Of a stretch of 44,299 nucleotides of DNA, positions 8,113 to 20,000 are shown piece after piece. How positions within the stretch are numbered: position 1 is the stretch's first letter; every line of letters begins with the position of its first letter. The notes beneath the pieces were generated by a model. It saw only the letters and a list, made by a program, of their open reading frames with translations. It did not search any database and was not told where the DNA came from. The position numbers and the translations under genes were made by a program. Source of the stretch: Nocardiaceae bacterium (lineage in GTDB: Bacteria; Actinomycetota; Actinomycetes; Mycobacteriales; Mycobacteriaceae); NCBI GenBank assembly GCA_021372355.1, contig JAJFUQ010000032.1:1-44299 (forward strand). Reading direction: 5' to 3'.

Positions 8113-10116
8113 GTGGCTGATCTTGACGGCAGTGCGAGTACCGACGACGACACCTACGCAATTGCGGCTGTCGTCAAAGGGCCTGGTAAGCCCGCAATTT
8201 TGCAGACTCCGCTCGTCAAGTGGCTCATGGAGCTCAGGGTTGCGCCCGTCGGTCCCGAGGCCGACGAAGAACATGCCAAGCCGAACGCGTGGTGGAAGGT
8301 CGTCTGCCTGACGGGTGTCGACTATTTCTCGACGCTGTCCTACCTGCCGGGCATCGCGGCCCTCGCCGCTGGAGCGCTGTCTCCGTTGGCAACGTTGCTG
8401 ATCGTCGCGCTGACGTTGTTCGGCATGCTCCCGATGTACTGCCGCGTCGCCAAGGAGAGCCCGCACGGCCAGGGTTCGGTGGCGATGCTCGAGCGGTTGC
8501 TGCCGTTCTGGCGCGGAAAGTTCTTCGTGCTTGGTCTCCTCGGATTCGTCGCGACGTCGTGGATCATCACGATCACCCTGTCCGCGGCCGACGCGTCGGT
8601 CCACATGAATGAGAACCCGGCGTTCCCGAGCTTCCTGCACGGCCATCAGATCCTCATGACGGTCGTACTGCTGCTCGTTCTGGGTGGCGTGTTCCTCCTG
8701 GGATTCAGCGAAGCGGTCGGTGTGGCGGTGCCGCTTGTCGTACTGTTCCTCGCGGTCAACGCCGTTGTCGTCGTGGCGGGCGTCCAGGAGATCCTCGCCA
8801 AACCCGAACTCCTCGAGAACTGGCAGCACGCACTCACTCAGGGCCATAGCCCGGGAATCATGGGTCTGCTGATTCCCGCATTCATCGCATTCCCGCTGCT
8901 CGTTCTCGGATTGTCGGGTTTCGAAACCGGTGTGAGCATGATGCCGCTCATCGCCGCGAAGGGGTCTACACCTGAGGAACAACTCGCGTCCCGGATCCGA
9001 AACGCGCGGAAACTGCTGGTGACGGCGGCGGCGGTCATGTCGGTGTATCTGATCGCCACGAGCTTCATCACGTCGATCGTGATTCCGGCCCAGGAATTCG
9101 AGGAGGGTGGAAAGGCGAACGGCCGCGCGCTCGCCTACCTCGCCCACGAACTGCTCGGAAGTACGTTCGGCACGATCTACGACATCAGTTCGGTGCTGAT
9201 CCTGTGGTTCGCGGGTGCGTCGGCCATGGCGGGACTCATCAACATCGTTCCCCGGTACCTACCGGGCTACGGCATGGCTCCGGAGTGGACGCGATGGGTG
9301 CGTCCGGTGGTCTTCGTGTACACCGCCATCAGCATTCTCATCACGCTGATCTTCCGCGCGGATGTCAACGCACAGGCCGGCGCCTACGCGACGGGTGTTC
9401 TCGCGATGATGGTGTCCGCGACGTTCGCAGTCAGCGCCTCGGCGTACCGGATGAAACAGAAATCGGTGGTGTTCTACGCGGTCCTGACGCTCATCATGGC
9501 GTACGCGCTCATCGAGAACATTCGGGAGAAGCCCGATGGCATCGCGATCTCCGTGGCGTTCATCGGGGGCATCATCGTGGTTTCGCTGATCTCGCGTATC
9601 AGCCGTACGACCGAGCTTCGGGCGGACGCCATCGAGTTCGACGAGCTAGCGCGACAGTTCATCACCGACACCATCAAGTTCGACAACCGGATCACGATCA
9701 TCGCGAACAAGCAGCAGTCCGGCGATGAGAACGAGTACCTGGCCAAGGAGATGGAGCAACGCCTGGTCAACCCGGTCCCCGGCCAGGCGGACATCCTTTT
9801 CCTCGAGATCGAGGTGACCGACCCGTCCGACTTCGGCGGCATTCTCCAGGTCAAGGGAGTCGAGGTCGGGGCGTTCCGCGTCCTGCATGCGCAGAGTCCC
9901 GCGGTCCCGAACGCGATCGCGGCGATCCTCATGGCGCTGCGCGACGAGACCGGCATCCTGCCGCAATGCCATTTCGCGTGGTCCGAGGGCAGTCCGCTCA
10001 AGCACATGCTGCGGTACATCGTGCTCGGTCAAGGCGATACCGCGCCGGTCGTCCGCGAGATCATCCGCAAGGCCGTGGCGGACCCGGGCATGCGTCCGGG
10101 AATTCACGTCGGCTAG
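8113..10116 (+). CDS. APC-superfamily permease with C-terminal soluble domain
   Basis: A 667-residue membrane transporter. After a charged N-terminal 55 residues, about 12 membrane segments run from about 65 to 500, beginning VVCLTGVDYFSTLSYLPGIA. This has the amino acid-polyamine-organocation layout. The C-terminal 160 residues are soluble and cytoplasmic (RITIIANKQQSGDENEYLAKE ... LRYIVLGQGDTAPVVREIIR). That combination is seen in amino acid permeases with regulatory tails and in KimA-type potassium transporters, but sequence resemblance to KimA itself is not obvious. The substrate is therefore open between amino acids and potassium. GTG start with a -10 box 6 nt upstream. Confidence 0.85.
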   Translation: MADLDGSASTDDDTYAIAAVVKGPGKPAILQTPLVKWLMELRVAPVGPEADEEHAKPNAWWKVVCLTGVDYFSTLSYLPGIAALAAGALSPLATLLIVALTLFGMLPMYCRVAKESPHGQGSVAMLERLLPFWRGKFFVLGLLGFVATSWIITITLSAADASVHMNENPAFPSFLHGHQILMTVVLLLVLGGVFLLGFSEAVGVAVPLVVLFLAVNAVVVVAGVQEILAKPELLENWQHALTQGHSPGIMGLLIPAFIAFPLLVLGLSGFETGVSMMPLIAAKGSTPEEQLASRIRNARKLLVTAAAVMSVYLIATSFITSIVIPAQEFEEGGKANGRALAYLAHELLGSTFGTIYDISSVLILWFAGASAMAGLINIVPRYLPGYGMAPEWTRWVRPVVFVYTAISILITLIFRADVNAQAGAYATGVLAMMVSATFAVSASAYRMKQKSVVFYAVLTLIMAYALIENIREKPDGIAISVAFIGGIIVVSLISRISRTTELRADAIEFDELARQFITDTIKFDNRITIIANKQQSGDENEYLAKEMEQRLVNPVPGQADILFLEIEVTDPSDFGGILQVKGVEVGAFRVLHAQSPAVPNAIAAILMALRDETGILPQCHFAWSEGSPLKHMLRYIVLGQGDTAPVVREIIRKAVADPGMRPGIHVG

Positions 10117-10232
10117 GCGAGGTGGGGTTATCGCACCCCTCGGGTCGGTATTCGGTTCCCGGTTTGAAGCAAAAACTTGAAACACAGCAGCGCACGCATC
10201 ATCGAGCTGCCCAGTGTGACAGGAGTACTGCT

Positions 10233-11153
10233 TTGACCAGCGTCTACGACCCGGAGCTTCGGCCGGAAGGTCCGGGCCAACCCCAGATCCCCGGCGTTCC
10301 ACCACAACTCCGGCGCGGGCTGTCTCCCTACGGAATGCCGGCCCGTCATCGGGCGGAGATACCGCTTCTCGTCATCGCGATCGGCCTGATGGCGGTGTCC
10401 TACCCGAGCGCGATCTGGTACGCGTACACGCACGACAGCTGGACCAGTAACACGGTCCTGTTCGTGTTCATCCCGTTGCTCATCTTCATCGTTCGTGGCC
10501 TCACCGTCGGTAGTCCACAGGCAAACGGCGTCAAACTGAGCCAGACGCAGTTTCCCGAGGCTTATCAGATGGTCGTGCAAGCAGCGTCGAGATTCGGAAT
10601 GCGTCAAGTTCCCGATGCCTATGTCGTACTCGGCAATGGCGTCGTCAACGCGTTCTCGGTCGGGCACGGGTTCCGCCGCTACGTCGTCGTGCACAGCGAC
10701 TTGTTCGAGATCGGTGGGGAAGCGCGTGATCCCGACGCGTTGGCCTTCGTCATCGGGCACGAAGTGGGGCACATCGCCGCAGGCCACGCGTCGTATTGGC
10801 GACTGGTCGGCATGGCTGCCGTCTCGTACGTTCCGTTCCTCGGCTCGGCGTTGTCCCGCGCTCAGGAGTACACCGCCGACAACCATGGATTCTGCTTCCG
10901 GCCGGAAGGCGCCGCGGGCGCCATCCGGCTGCTGACCGCCGGCAAGTACCTGAACAAGTTCGTCGACGCGGACGTCGTCGCGGATCGTGCGAGCACCGAG
11001 CGCGGCTTCTTCGTGTGGCTCGTCAACGCGCTCGCCAGCCATCCGGTCAACACGTTCCGCGGGGCCGCATTGCGGAACCGCATGGAACACGGCCGGTTGA
11101 TGTTCCGGCCGCGGCCTGTCTTCAGCCAGATGGCAACGGCTCCCGCCACCTAG
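10233..11153 (+). CDS. M48-family membrane zinc metalloprotease
   Basis: A 306-residue HtpX/Ste24-like peptidase. Two N-terminal membrane segments lie near residues 43-60 and 70-90. The zinc motif is HEVGH (His176, Glu177, His180) and the third ligand is probably Glu212 in [12 protein letters not shown]. Family members act at the membrane in protein quality control. The start is taken as TTG 10233 because AGGAG (10221-10225) stands 7 nt upstream; no ATG or GTG fits the N-terminus. The gene converges on ctpE with stop codons overlapping in CTAG. Confidence 0.88.
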   Translation: MTSVYDPELRPEGPGQPQIPGVPPQLRRGLSPYGMPARHRAEIPLLVIAIGLMAVSYPSAIWYAYTHDSWTSNTVLFVFIPLLIFIVRGLTVGSPQANGVKLSQTQFPEAYQMVVQAASRFGMRQVPDAYVVLGNGVVNAFSVGHGFRRYVVVHSDLFEIGGEARDPDALAFVIGHEVGHIAAGHASYWRLVGMAAVSYVPFLGSALSRAQEYTADNHGFCFRPEGAAGAIRLLTAGKYLNKFVDADVVADRASTERGFFVWLVNALASHPVNTFRGAALRNRMEHGRLMFRPRPVFSQMATAPAT

Positions 11154-13489
11154 GCCGACCTACGGTTCAGCCACCACACGCCCTCGACGAGGGCAATTCC
11201 AGCCACGCCGCATGCGATTCCGATCGGTGCCTGTGCCAGATCGAGCATGAAGAACGAGCGCGTGGCGGGAAGCGCGAACAGGACGATGTAGAACGTCGCC
11301 GAGAAGGCGATGAGCGCGACCTTCCACCACTCGTACGGCCGCGCGACGAGGCCGAGGACCCACAGCGCCACCATGATGAGCGTGATGAGCGCGGCGGACC
11401 CGGACTCGACCCGGGAACCCGGGCCATCGAAGGCCAGCAGGTACGCGATGAACGTCAGCGACCCGATGACCACGCCGTAGGGCAGTGCCTGCCGCATCAC
11501 GCGGGAGACGAAGTTGGGCCGGGCCCGTTCGTTGTTGGGCGCGAGGGACAGCAGAAACGCCGGGATTCCGATGGTGAACCAACCCGCGATCGTCACGTGG
11601 CGGGGGAGGAACGGATAGGGCAGCGGATCGTGTCCGAACAGCGGCAGAACGGCGCCACCGATTCCTACGCAGAGGGCAAGAAGAACCGAATACACGGTCT
11701 TGGTGAGGAACAGGTTCGAGACCCGCTCGATGTTGCCGATGACTCGGCGCCCCTCGGCGACGACATAAGGGAGTGTCGCGAACTTGTTGTCCAGCAGGAC
11801 GATCTGCGCGACCGCGCGGGTGGCGGAACTGCCCGCACCCATCGCGACACCGATGTCGGCGTCCTTGAGGGCCAGGACGTCGTTGACGCCGTCACCGGTC
11901 ATCGCGACGGTGTGGCCCTTGGATTGGAGCGCGCCCACCATGTCGCGCTTCTGATCCGGACGAACCCGCCCGAAGGTGGTCGCGGATTCGATGGCTGCCG
12001 CGAGTTTCTCGCGGCCGGACGGCAAAGTCCGGGCGTCGACCGCGGTGCCGTCGAGGCCCAGACTCGCCGCCACCGCGCCGACCGACTTCGCGTTGTCACC
12101 GGAGATGACCTTGATCTCGACATTCTGGCTGGCGAAATAGTCGAGAGTGGGCTTCGCGTCGGGGCGGACGCGTTGTTCGAGCACCACCAGAGCGCAGGGC
12201 GTCGCGCATTCCTGAGCATCCGGATGGTCAACGGAGACGGTCGTCGAGGCGAGAAGCAGAACTCGAAGTCCCTGCTCGCCGACCGACTCGGCATGGATGG
12301 CGGCGGCGTGCTCCGGGTCCAGCAGTACGTCCGGTGCGCCAATGAGCCAGTTGCCTTGGCCGTCGAACGAGACACCGCTCCATTTCCGGGCCGATGAGAA
12401 GGGGAGCACCGCCGTCGACGTCCAGCCGGGGTTATCGGAGTACGTCTCGGCGATGGCCAGGATGCTGGCGTTGGGGCGCGGGTCGGCGGCGGCGAGGGCC
12501 GCGAGCGCATCGGCCGTCTCGATATCCGCGAGGTTGTGCACCTCAGCGACCCGCATGCCGTTCTCGGTGAGAGTTCCCGTCTTGTCCGCGCAGACGACAT
12601 CGACGCGGGCGAGTCCTTCGATCGCCGGCAGTTCTTGCACCAGGCACTGACGCTTCCCGAGGCGCACAACACCGACCGCGAACGCGATGGACGTCATCAG
12701 CACGAGTCCCTCGGGAACCATCGGGACGAGGGCAGCGACCATACCGGCGATGGCCGGCCGAAGTGGCTCGCCGCTGGAGACGAGCTGGTTGTAGATGATG
12801 AGCAGGCCGGCCGGGATCAGCAGGTAGGTGATGAACTTCAGGATCTTGTTGATGCCGTTCCGGAGTTCGGAATGGACGAGCGTGAATCGGCTCGCCTCTT
12901 CGGCGATCTTCGCCGCATACGCGTCCTTGCCGACCTTTGTTGCCCGGTAGGCGCCGCTGCCGCTCACGACGAAGCTGCCGGACAGAATCGGGTCGCCGAG
13001 TTTCTTGGCGACGGGGTCGGCCTCGCCGGTGAGCAGTGATTCGTCGACCTCGAGGCTTGCGGATTCGATCGTCTCGCCATCGACGACGATCTGGTCGCCC
13101 GGGCCGAGTTCGACGATGTCGTCCAGGACGACTTCACCCCGCCCGACCTCGATCGCCTGCCCGTCTCGGCGGACCGTCGGACGGGCCTGACCGACGATCG
13201 CGAGGCGGTCGAGCGTCTGCTTGGCCCGGATCTCCTGGATCATGCCGACCGCGCTGTTCGCGATGATGAGGAGTCCGAACATGCCGTCGATCGGCGATCC
13301 GGTCGCGAGGATGAGCACGAGGAGGACACCGAGGATCGCGTTGATCCGCGTGAAGACGTTGGCACGGATGATGTCCGAGACGCTGCGGCTCGCCCGATCC
13401 GGGACGTCGTTGGTCTCCCCGCGTGCAACCCGCTCGGCGACTTCGGCGGCGGAGAGGCCGGGATTCTGCACGGCGGCGCTGGAGGTCAC
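11150..13489 (-). CDS. ctpE: CtpE-type cation-transporting P-type ATPase
   Basis: A 779-residue P-type ATPase strongly resembling mycobacterial CtpE (about 797 residues), a plasma-membrane ATPase reported to take up calcium. The actuator domain has the TGE loop in LLTGEADP, the phosphorylated Asp302 is in CADKTGTLT, and the hinge motif is [20 protein letters not shown]. The membrane segment with [22 protein letters not shown] carries the PEGL ion-site motif, and about four segments close the C-terminus. The GTG start at 13489 gives an N-terminus that aligns with M. tuberculosis CtpE ([18 protein letters not shown]). A TATCCT -10 box 8 nt upstream suggests a leaderless transcript divergent from the S4 gene, 24 nt away. 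Confidence 0.93.
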   Translation of the reverse strand: MTSSAAVQNPGLSAAEVAERVARGETNDVPDRASRSVSDIIRANVFTRINAILGVLLVLILATGSPIDGMFGLLIIANSAVGMIQEIRAKQTLDRLAIVGQARPTVRRDGQAIEVGRGEVVLDDIVELGPGDQIVVDGETIESASLEVDESLLTGEADPVAKKLGDPILSGSFVVSGSGAYRATKVGKDAYAAKIAEEASRFTLVHSELRNGINKILKFITYLLIPAGLLIIYNQLVSSGEPLRPAIAGMVAALVPMVPEGLVLMTSIAFAVGVVRLGKRQCLVQELPAIEGLARVDVVCADKTGTLTENGMRVAEVHNLADIETADALAALAAADPRPNASILAIAETYSDNPGWTSTAVLPFSSARKWSGVSFDGQGNWLIGAPDVLLDPEHAAAIHAESVGEQGLRVLLLASTTVSVDHPDAQECATPCALVVLEQRVRPDAKPTLDYFASQNVEIKVISGDNAKSVGAVAASLGLDGTAVDARTLPSGREKLAAAIESATTFGRVRPDQKRDMVGALQSKGHTVAMTGDGVNDVLALKDADIGVAMGAGSSATRAVAQIVLLDNKFATLPYVVAEGRRVIGNIERVSNLFLTKTVYSVLLALCVGIGGAVLPLFGHDPLPYPFLPRHVTIAGWFTIGIPAFLLSLAPNNERARPNFVSRVMRQALPYGVVIGSLTFIAYLLAFDGPGSRVESGSAALITLIMVALWVLGLVARPYEWWKVALIAFSATFYIVLFALPATRSFFMLDLAQAPIGIACGVAGIALVEGVWWLNRRSA

Positions 13490-13497
13490 GAGAACCG

Positions 13498-13507
13498 AGG
13501 ATATTCT
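13498..13507. promoter_or_regulatory. Overlapping divergent -10 boxes (ctpE / S4 gene)
   Basis: AGGATATTCT holds TATTCT on the plus strand (13502-13507), 6 nt before the ATG at 13514. It also holds TATCCT on the minus strand (13503-13498), 8 nt before the GTG at 13489. Both match TANNNT and overlap by 2 bp, so two polymerases could not occupy both at once. Neither gene has a Shine-Dalgarno. Confidence 0.6.
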
Positions 13508-13513
13508 GCGGTC

Positions 13514-13882
13514 ATGTCGGGCGACCCCTCGAATGCGCGTGTCGACAGCTGGATCTGGGCGGTCCGGCTGTTCAAGACGCGATCGCAGGCGGCTGCGGCC
13601 TGCCGTGCTGGGCACGTTCGGGTGAACGGAACGGTGGCCAAGCCGGCGACGACGGTCGGGCCGGGCGACGAGGTTGTCGTGCGCGGTGGGGATCGTCTGC
13701 GGATTGTCGAGGTGACACGCCCGATCTCTAAGCGCGTCGGCCCGCCCGTCGTGGCGCAGTGCCTCATCGACAAATCGCCGCCCCCTCCTCCGAAAGCAGA
13801 GGCCATCGCTGTTCGGGAGCGCGGTGCAGGGCGCCCGACGAAGCGCGATCGGCGCGAGATCGACCGGCTTCGAGGGCTTTGA
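13514..13882 (+). CDS. S4-domain RNA-binding protein (Hsp15-like)
   Basis: A 122-residue protein with an S4 RNA-binding fold at residues 9-70: [38 protein letters not shown]. The C-terminal tail is basic and contains a run of five prolines. This is the layout of Hsp15/HslR-like proteins, which in E. coli bind stalled 50S subunits carrying nascent chains. The role here is inferred from the fold only. A terminator at 13968-13988 follows after an 85-nt gap. Confidence 0.88.
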   Translation: MSGDPSNARVDSWIWAVRLFKTRSQAAAACRAGHVRVNGTVAKPATTVGPGDEVVVRGGDRLRIVEVTRPISKRVGPPVVAQCLIDKSPPPPPKAEAIAVRERGAGRPTKRDRREIDRLRGL

Positions 13883-13967
13883 GAACCCATCTGTGACACC
13901 CGTCTCGGCGGTATGTCTGCAGGCAGGCGCGTTGATCTTCGTGTCGGTAACGAATTGATAACGAAAA

Positions 13968-13988
13968 AACGCGAGGTGGCCTCGCGTT
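13968..13988 (+). terminator. Intrinsic terminator after the S4 gene
   Basis: AACGCGAGG and CCTCGCGTT form a perfect 9-bp stem with a TGG loop. It is preceded by a run of A and followed by CTTCC, a weak T tail. It separates the S4 gene from the fas promoter region. Confidence 0.65.
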
Positions 13989-13993
13989 CTTCC

Positions 13994-14077
13994 TGAGTAC
14001 TCATGAGTAAGTAAGACGCGCGTACCAAAATAACGTGAGTGCGTCTCATCTTTGGCAACAAACGTGAGTTAGCCTCA
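13994..14077 (+). promoter_or_regulatory. fas promoter region with three TGAG...CTCA inverted motifs
   Basis: TGAGTACTCA (13994-14003) is a 10-bp palindrome, overlapping the further palindrome TACTCATGAGTA (13998-14009). Two direct repeats of AACGTGAGTnnnnCTCAT follow at 14032-14049 and 14061-14078, 29 bp apart. Each contains TGAG and CTCA with a 5-nt gap. The second repeat overlaps a TAGCCT -10 box (14070-14075), 7 nt before the GTG at 14083. In mycobacteria a TetR-type activator, FasR, binds inverted repeats in the fas promoter; these may be the equivalent sites. Confidence 0.55.
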
Positions 14078-14082
14078 TGTTC

Positions 14083-17000
14083 GTGACGATCGACGAATCC
14101 CTCACCCGTACTTCCTTCCGTGCGCCGATGCCGCGCGGCAAGGCGCTGATTGACCGCCTCCGGGACGGCGAGCCGTATGCGCTTGCGTTCGGTGGACAGG
14201 GCAGCACGTGGCATGACGTCCTCACGGACCTCATCCGCGAGCACAGCCTGACCGCCGAGCTGAAGTCCATCGTGGCCAAGGCCGCGGAGATGATCGAGCC
14301 GGTCGCGGACGAACTCGTCATGGTCAACCCGCGCGGGTTCCAGCCGTTCGACGACAATCCCGGCGACGGTGTCGAGGTCGCGATCCCAGGTGTGTTCCTC
14401 ACCCAGCTCGCCGCCCTCCGTGCGCTCAAGCACTATGGTCTCGATCCGCAGCGCGTCGCGCCGGTCTCGATGATCGGGCACAGCCAGGGCATCGTCGCGG
14501 TGGAAGCCGTGCGCGGAGTCGACGAGGTGACGCTGCTGGCGATCACCGTGCTCGCCGGCGCTGCCGGACGCCTCATGGCGCGCCGCCGCGGCATCGACAG
14601 CATGCTCGCCATCTCCAACGCAACGGTCGACGAGGTGCGCGAGGTCGTCGCTCGCACTGCACCAGAGGCATTCGTCGGCATGGTCAATGGTCGTCGCCGC
14701 ACGGTCGTCAGCGGTACGCGCGCAGACCTCGAGGACATCAAGTTCGAAATCGAACAGGACAACGCGGTCGCCGACTTCCTCCCGATTAACGGTGGATTCC
14801 ACCACCCCGTCATGTACGAGGCCGCAGACCTCGCCGCGAGCTGGGCTCGCGAGTGCGGGATGGACGCCGAACTGTGCCGCGACATCGCCTCGCGCGGACT
14901 CGCCGACCGAGTCGAATGGGTTGCTGACGTCGAGGACGCGATCCGCGCCGGCGCCAAGTGGATCATCGACATGGGAACCGGCGACCAGCTCACCCGCATG
15001 ACCTCGGGACTTCTCAAGGGCCGCGGCGTCGGCGTCGTGCCGGTCTCGACGCAGGACGGCCAGCGCACCCTCATCACTGTTGGTGCCGAGCCGCAGCTCG
15101 AACGCCCCTGGACCGATTTCGCGCCGAAGCCCGTGAAGCTCGCCGACGGCCGCGTCGTCGTCGAGACCGCTTTCACCAAGCTCACCGGTCGTTCCCCGAT
15201 TCTGCTCGCCGGCATGACTCCGACGACCGTCGACGCTCGCATCGTCGCCGCCGCCGCGAACGCCGGCTTCTGGGCCGAGCTCGCCGGTGGCGGACAGGTG
15301 ACGGAGCCGATCTTCGCCAAGCGCGTCGAGGACCTCAAGGACCAGCTCGACCCGGGCCGTGCCGTGCAGTTCAACGCGCTGTTCCTGGACCCGTACCTGT
15401 GGAAGCTCCAGGTCGGCGGCAAGCGTCTGCTGCAGAAGGCCCGCGCGGCCGGAGCTCCCTTCGATGGCGTGGTAATCACCGCGGGCATCCCCGAGCTCGA
15501 GGAAGCCGTCGCTCTCATCCACGAACTTCGCGATGCCAGAATCAGCCACGTCGCGTTCAAGCCGGGCACTGTCGCACAGATCCGGTCGGTCATCCGCATC
15601 TCCAAGGAGGTGCCGGAGGTCCCGATCATCGTGCACATCGAAGGCGGCAAGGCCGGTGGTCACCACTCGTGGGAGGACCTCGACGAACTGCTCATGCAGA
15701 CCTACGCGGAGCTGCGGTCGCGTGCGAACCTCGTCGTCTGCGTCGGCGGCGGCATCGGAACGCCGGAGCGCGCTGCCGAGTACCTGACCGGTCGTTGGGC
15801 ACACCGCCACGACTACCCGACGATGCCGATCGACGGCATCCTCATCGGGACCGCGGCCATGGCCGCCCTCGAGGCCACCACGTCGCCGCAGGTCAAGCAA
15901 CTGCTCGTCGAGACCGGCAGCGACAACGTCGTGTCCGGCAAGAGCCAGTTGGGTGCGTCGATCCACGAGATCGACAACTCGGCGGCCCGTTGCGGACGCC
16001 TTCTCGACGAGGTCGCTGGTGACGGCGACGCTGTCAAGGCCCGCCGTGACGAGATCATCGAGGCGCTGTCCAAGACCGCGAAGCCGTACTTCGGCGACCT
16101 CGGCACGATGACCTACGCACAGTGGATCGACCGCTACCTCGAGCTGACCGTTGGCCCCGAGGGGCACGAATTCGGTTTCGGTGCGGACCTTTCCGACACC
16201 GGTATCGAGTCGCTGTGGGCCGACATCACGTGGCGCGACCGCTTCCAGAAGATGCTGCAGCGCGCTGAGGCCCGTCTGCACCCGTTCGACCGCGGCCAGG
16301 TGCCAACGCAGTTCGCCGAAGAGCAGATCCTCGAGCAGCCGCACGCGGCGCTCGTCACCCTCGTGAGCCGCTTCCCGGAGGCCGAGCACGCGACGCTGCA
16401 CCCGGCCGACATCGCGTACTTCGTCGAGCTGTGCCGACTGCCCGGCAAGCCGGTCAACTTCGTGCCCGTCGTCGATCGCGACGTCCGCCGTTGGTGGCGT
16501 TCCGACTCGCTGTGGCAGGCCCACGACCCGCGCTACAGCGCGGACCAGGTGTGCATCATTCCTGGTACGGAGGCCGTCGCGGGTATCACCGAGGTCGACG
16601 AGCCGATCGGTGAACTGCTGGCGCGCTTCGAGGACGCCACGGTCAAGGCCGTCCGCGTCAAGCCCGCCGCGGTCGCCGGCCGCCGTCGTGCCGACGTCGC
16701 CGACGGAATCGTCGACGTCGTCCTCGCCGCTCCCGATGTGCTGTGGGCAGGTCGCCTCACGACCAACCCGGTCGCGCGGTTCGACGGCTGGTCGCTGTCC
16801 GGAAACGGTGCGGTGTCGTCGAACGGCGCCGCGCTGCACGCCGTCGACAAGGAAACCGTCGAACTGACCGTCCCGCTGGGACGTTCGTCGCTGACGATGC
16901 GCATCCTCGTGCCGGCCACGTGCGCCGACGGTGGCGCTCCGATCATCTCCGCCGACAGTGCCAAGAAGACGATGCGGGCGCTGCTCGGCATCGCTGCTGG

Positions 17001-20000
17001 AACTGGAAACGGCTGGTCGGAGGACCGCGCGCTGGACCACGCGATGGTGACCGGTGGTCGGTCGATCGTGCCGGACTCGCTCGTCGGCGCCTGCTGGCCC
17101 GCCATCTTCGGTGCACTTGGTGATCTCGACGCCATCGAGGGACTGCTCCAACTCGTGCACCTCGACCACCACATCGAGGTCGCGGGCGAACTTGCCGACG
17201 GCCCGGTTCAGGCCGAGGTCGTGTCGGTCACCGATACCGGCGCCGGCCGCGTCATCGAGGTCCGGGTCCGCGTTGGCGAGGTCGCCACGATGATCGAGCG
17301 GTTCGCGATTCTCGGACGCAACGGAGCCGAGGACCTCACCGACCCGCAGTCGATCGAATCGACCGCGACCCCGCGTCGCCGCCGTTCGAGCATCACTGTC
17401 ACGGCACCGGACGACATGCGTCCGTTCGCCCAGGTCTCTGGTGACCACAACCCGATCCACACGTCTGTCAACGCTGCGAAGCTCGCCGGCCTTGGCGAGC
17501 CGATCGTGCACGGTATGTGGCTGTCGGCAGCCGCTCAGCACGCAGTCAAGGGTCGTATCACCGCCTGGACCACCCGATTCCTCGGCATGGTCCGACTCGG
17601 CGACGAGGTCGCCATCCGCGTCGACCGCGTCGGTGTGCACGAAGGCTCCGAGGTCGTCGAGGTGCAGTGCCACGTTGATGGCGATCTCGTCATGACGGCT
17701 ACCGCTCGCGTTGCCCCGCCGAAGACCGCCTATGCGATGCCCGGCCAGGGTATCCAGCGTCCGGGGATGGGTCTGGCCGCGCGCGGACGCTCCGCTGAGG
17801 CGAAGAAGATCTGGGACCGCGCCGACAAGCACACGCGGGACGCACTCGGCTTCTCGATTCTCGCCGTGGTCCGCGACAACCCGAAGATTCTCCGGGCCCG
17901 CGGTACCGAGTACCGGCACCCGGACGGCGTCCTGCACCTGACCCAGTTCACGCAGGTCGCGATGGCTGTTCTCGCCGTCGCTCAGGTCGCTGAGCTGCGC
18001 GAAGCAGGCGTGTTCGTCGAAGACTCGTACTTCGCCGGCCACTCGGTCGGTGAGTACACCGCCCTCGCGGCGATTGCCGGTGTGCTTCCGCTCGAAGCCG
18101 TGCTCGAGGTCGTGTTCCAGCGCGGAACCACGATGCACCAGTTGGTCCCGCGTGACTCGAAGGGCCGCAGCAACTACCGTATGGCTGCGATACGGCCGTC
18201 GAAGTTCGGCCTCGCCGATGAGGATGTCGTCGGGTTCGTCAACGAGGTCGCACAGGACTCGGACGAGTTCCTCGAGGTCGTGAACCTCAACCTGCGTGGC
18301 GCGCAGTATGCGATCGCCGGCACGGTTGCGGGCATCGAGGCGCTCGAGCGTCGGATCAACGACCCGAAGGCGTTCATCGTCGTTCCGGGTATCGACGTGC
18401 CGTTCCACTCGACAGTCCTGCGGGACGGTGTTCCGGACTTCCGCCACAAGCTCGATGAGCTGCTGCCGGAGGAGATCGACTACAGCGTGCTGCTCGGCCG
18501 CTACATCCCGAACCTAGTCCCGAAGCCGTTCTCGCTCGACCGTGAGTTCGTGCAGGAAATCGCTGATCTCGTTCCGTCGGAGCCGCTGAACGAGGTTCTC
18601 GCGAACTTCGACTCGGTGACTCCCGCGAAGCTCGCCCGTACGACGGTCATCGAGCTCCTGGCCTGGCAGTTCGCCAGCCCGGTGCGCTGGATCGAGACGC
18701 AGGACCTGCTGTTCGGCGAGCTCGGAGTCGAGCGCTTCATCGAGGTCGGAATCGGCACTGCGCCGACCGTCGCGAACCTCGCGTCGAAGACGATTCAGAT
18801 TCTCGGGGTCAAGGCGCAGGTCTTGAACGTCGAGCGCGACGCGGCCATCGTGACCGCAACCGACACCGACCCGGTCGAAATCGACGACGAGCCCGTCGTC
18901 GCCGCAGTCGAGGCCGCTCCGGCGGTCGCGGCAGCTGCGCCGGCACCGGTCGCATCGTCGGGCCCCCGTCCAGACGACATCGCCTTCACCGCGGCGGACG
19001 CCACCAAGGTGCTCATCGCGCAGTGGACGAAGGTCCGTCTGGACCAGCTGAGCGCAACGGACTCGATCGAGGGTCTCACCGACGGTGTCTCTTCGCGTCG
19101 TAACCAGCTGCTCATGGACCTCGGCGCCGAGCTGAACCTCGGACAGATCGATGGTGCGGCTGAGGCTGCACTGCCGGCGCTCGAAGGAACTGTCCTACAG
19201 CTGGCCCGCGGCTACAAGCCGCTTGGCCCGGTGCTGGGTGAGTCGATCGGCGAGCAGCTGCGCAAGGTGTTCGGACCGACGGGCAAGAAGCCGTCGGCGA
19301 TCGGTGACCGCGTCAGCAGCTACTGGGGTCTCGGCGCGGGCTGGGTCCAGCACGTGACCGTCGAACTCGCGCTGTCGACTCGGGACGGATCGAGCGTTCG
19401 CGGTGGCGATCTCGGTGGCCTCAAGGTCACCGACGCCGAATCCGCGATCGACGCTGCCGTTACTTCGCTGGCTGCCCGCCGCGGCGTTCAGGTCTCGCCG
19501 GTGGCAACGGAAAGCGTTGCTGCGGTTGTCGATTCCGGTGCCGTGCTCGAACTCTCCGGAGTCCTCGAGGACGCCGCCCGCATGATCCTCAAGCGCCTGT
19601 CGCCTGAGGTTGCTGCCGCCGAGGCTGAGGCAACGAGCAGCGAGCTCGCTGACCTCGTCGCCGCGGAACTCGGAACGGACTGGGTCAAGGCCGTGTCGCC
19701 GGTATTCGACGACCGTCGTGCCCTGCTGCTCGACGACCGTTGGGCCAGTGCGCGCGAAGACCTCGCTCGCATGTGGCTCGGCGACAAGCGCAACGCCGCG
19801 GGCTTCCGTGGCGCCGGTTCGACCGTCGCTCGCCAGGCCACGTGGTGGGCCGAGAAGGCTGCATCGGAGAACCGTACGCTGCTGGCCAAGGCTTACCGTC
19901 AGATCGCCGAAGTCGCTCTCCACGACACGAAGGGCGACTGGGCCGACGACGTCGCCGTCGTCACCGGTGCGAGCAAGGGCTCGATCGCTGCCGCCGTCAC

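Noticed and set aside
10117..10150. GGGGT/ACCCC hairpin after the APC permease gene
   Set aside because: Only five base pairs are certain and no T tract follows, so it was not called a terminator.
10796..12397. Plus-strand open frame opposite ctpE
   Set aside because: The ctpE frame has every P-type ATPase motif; the opposing frame is charged low-complexity sequence.
13990..14010. Overlapping palindromes before fas considered as an attachment or insertion scar
   Set aside because: No target duplication or integrase is present, and regulatory operators explain the TGAG/CTCA motif better.
13490..18447. Very long minus-strand open frame opposite fas
   Set aside because: It mirrors the fas codons on the complementary strand; the product is His/Arg/Asp-rich with no recognisable domains, and its start region collides with the ctpE/S4 promoter.
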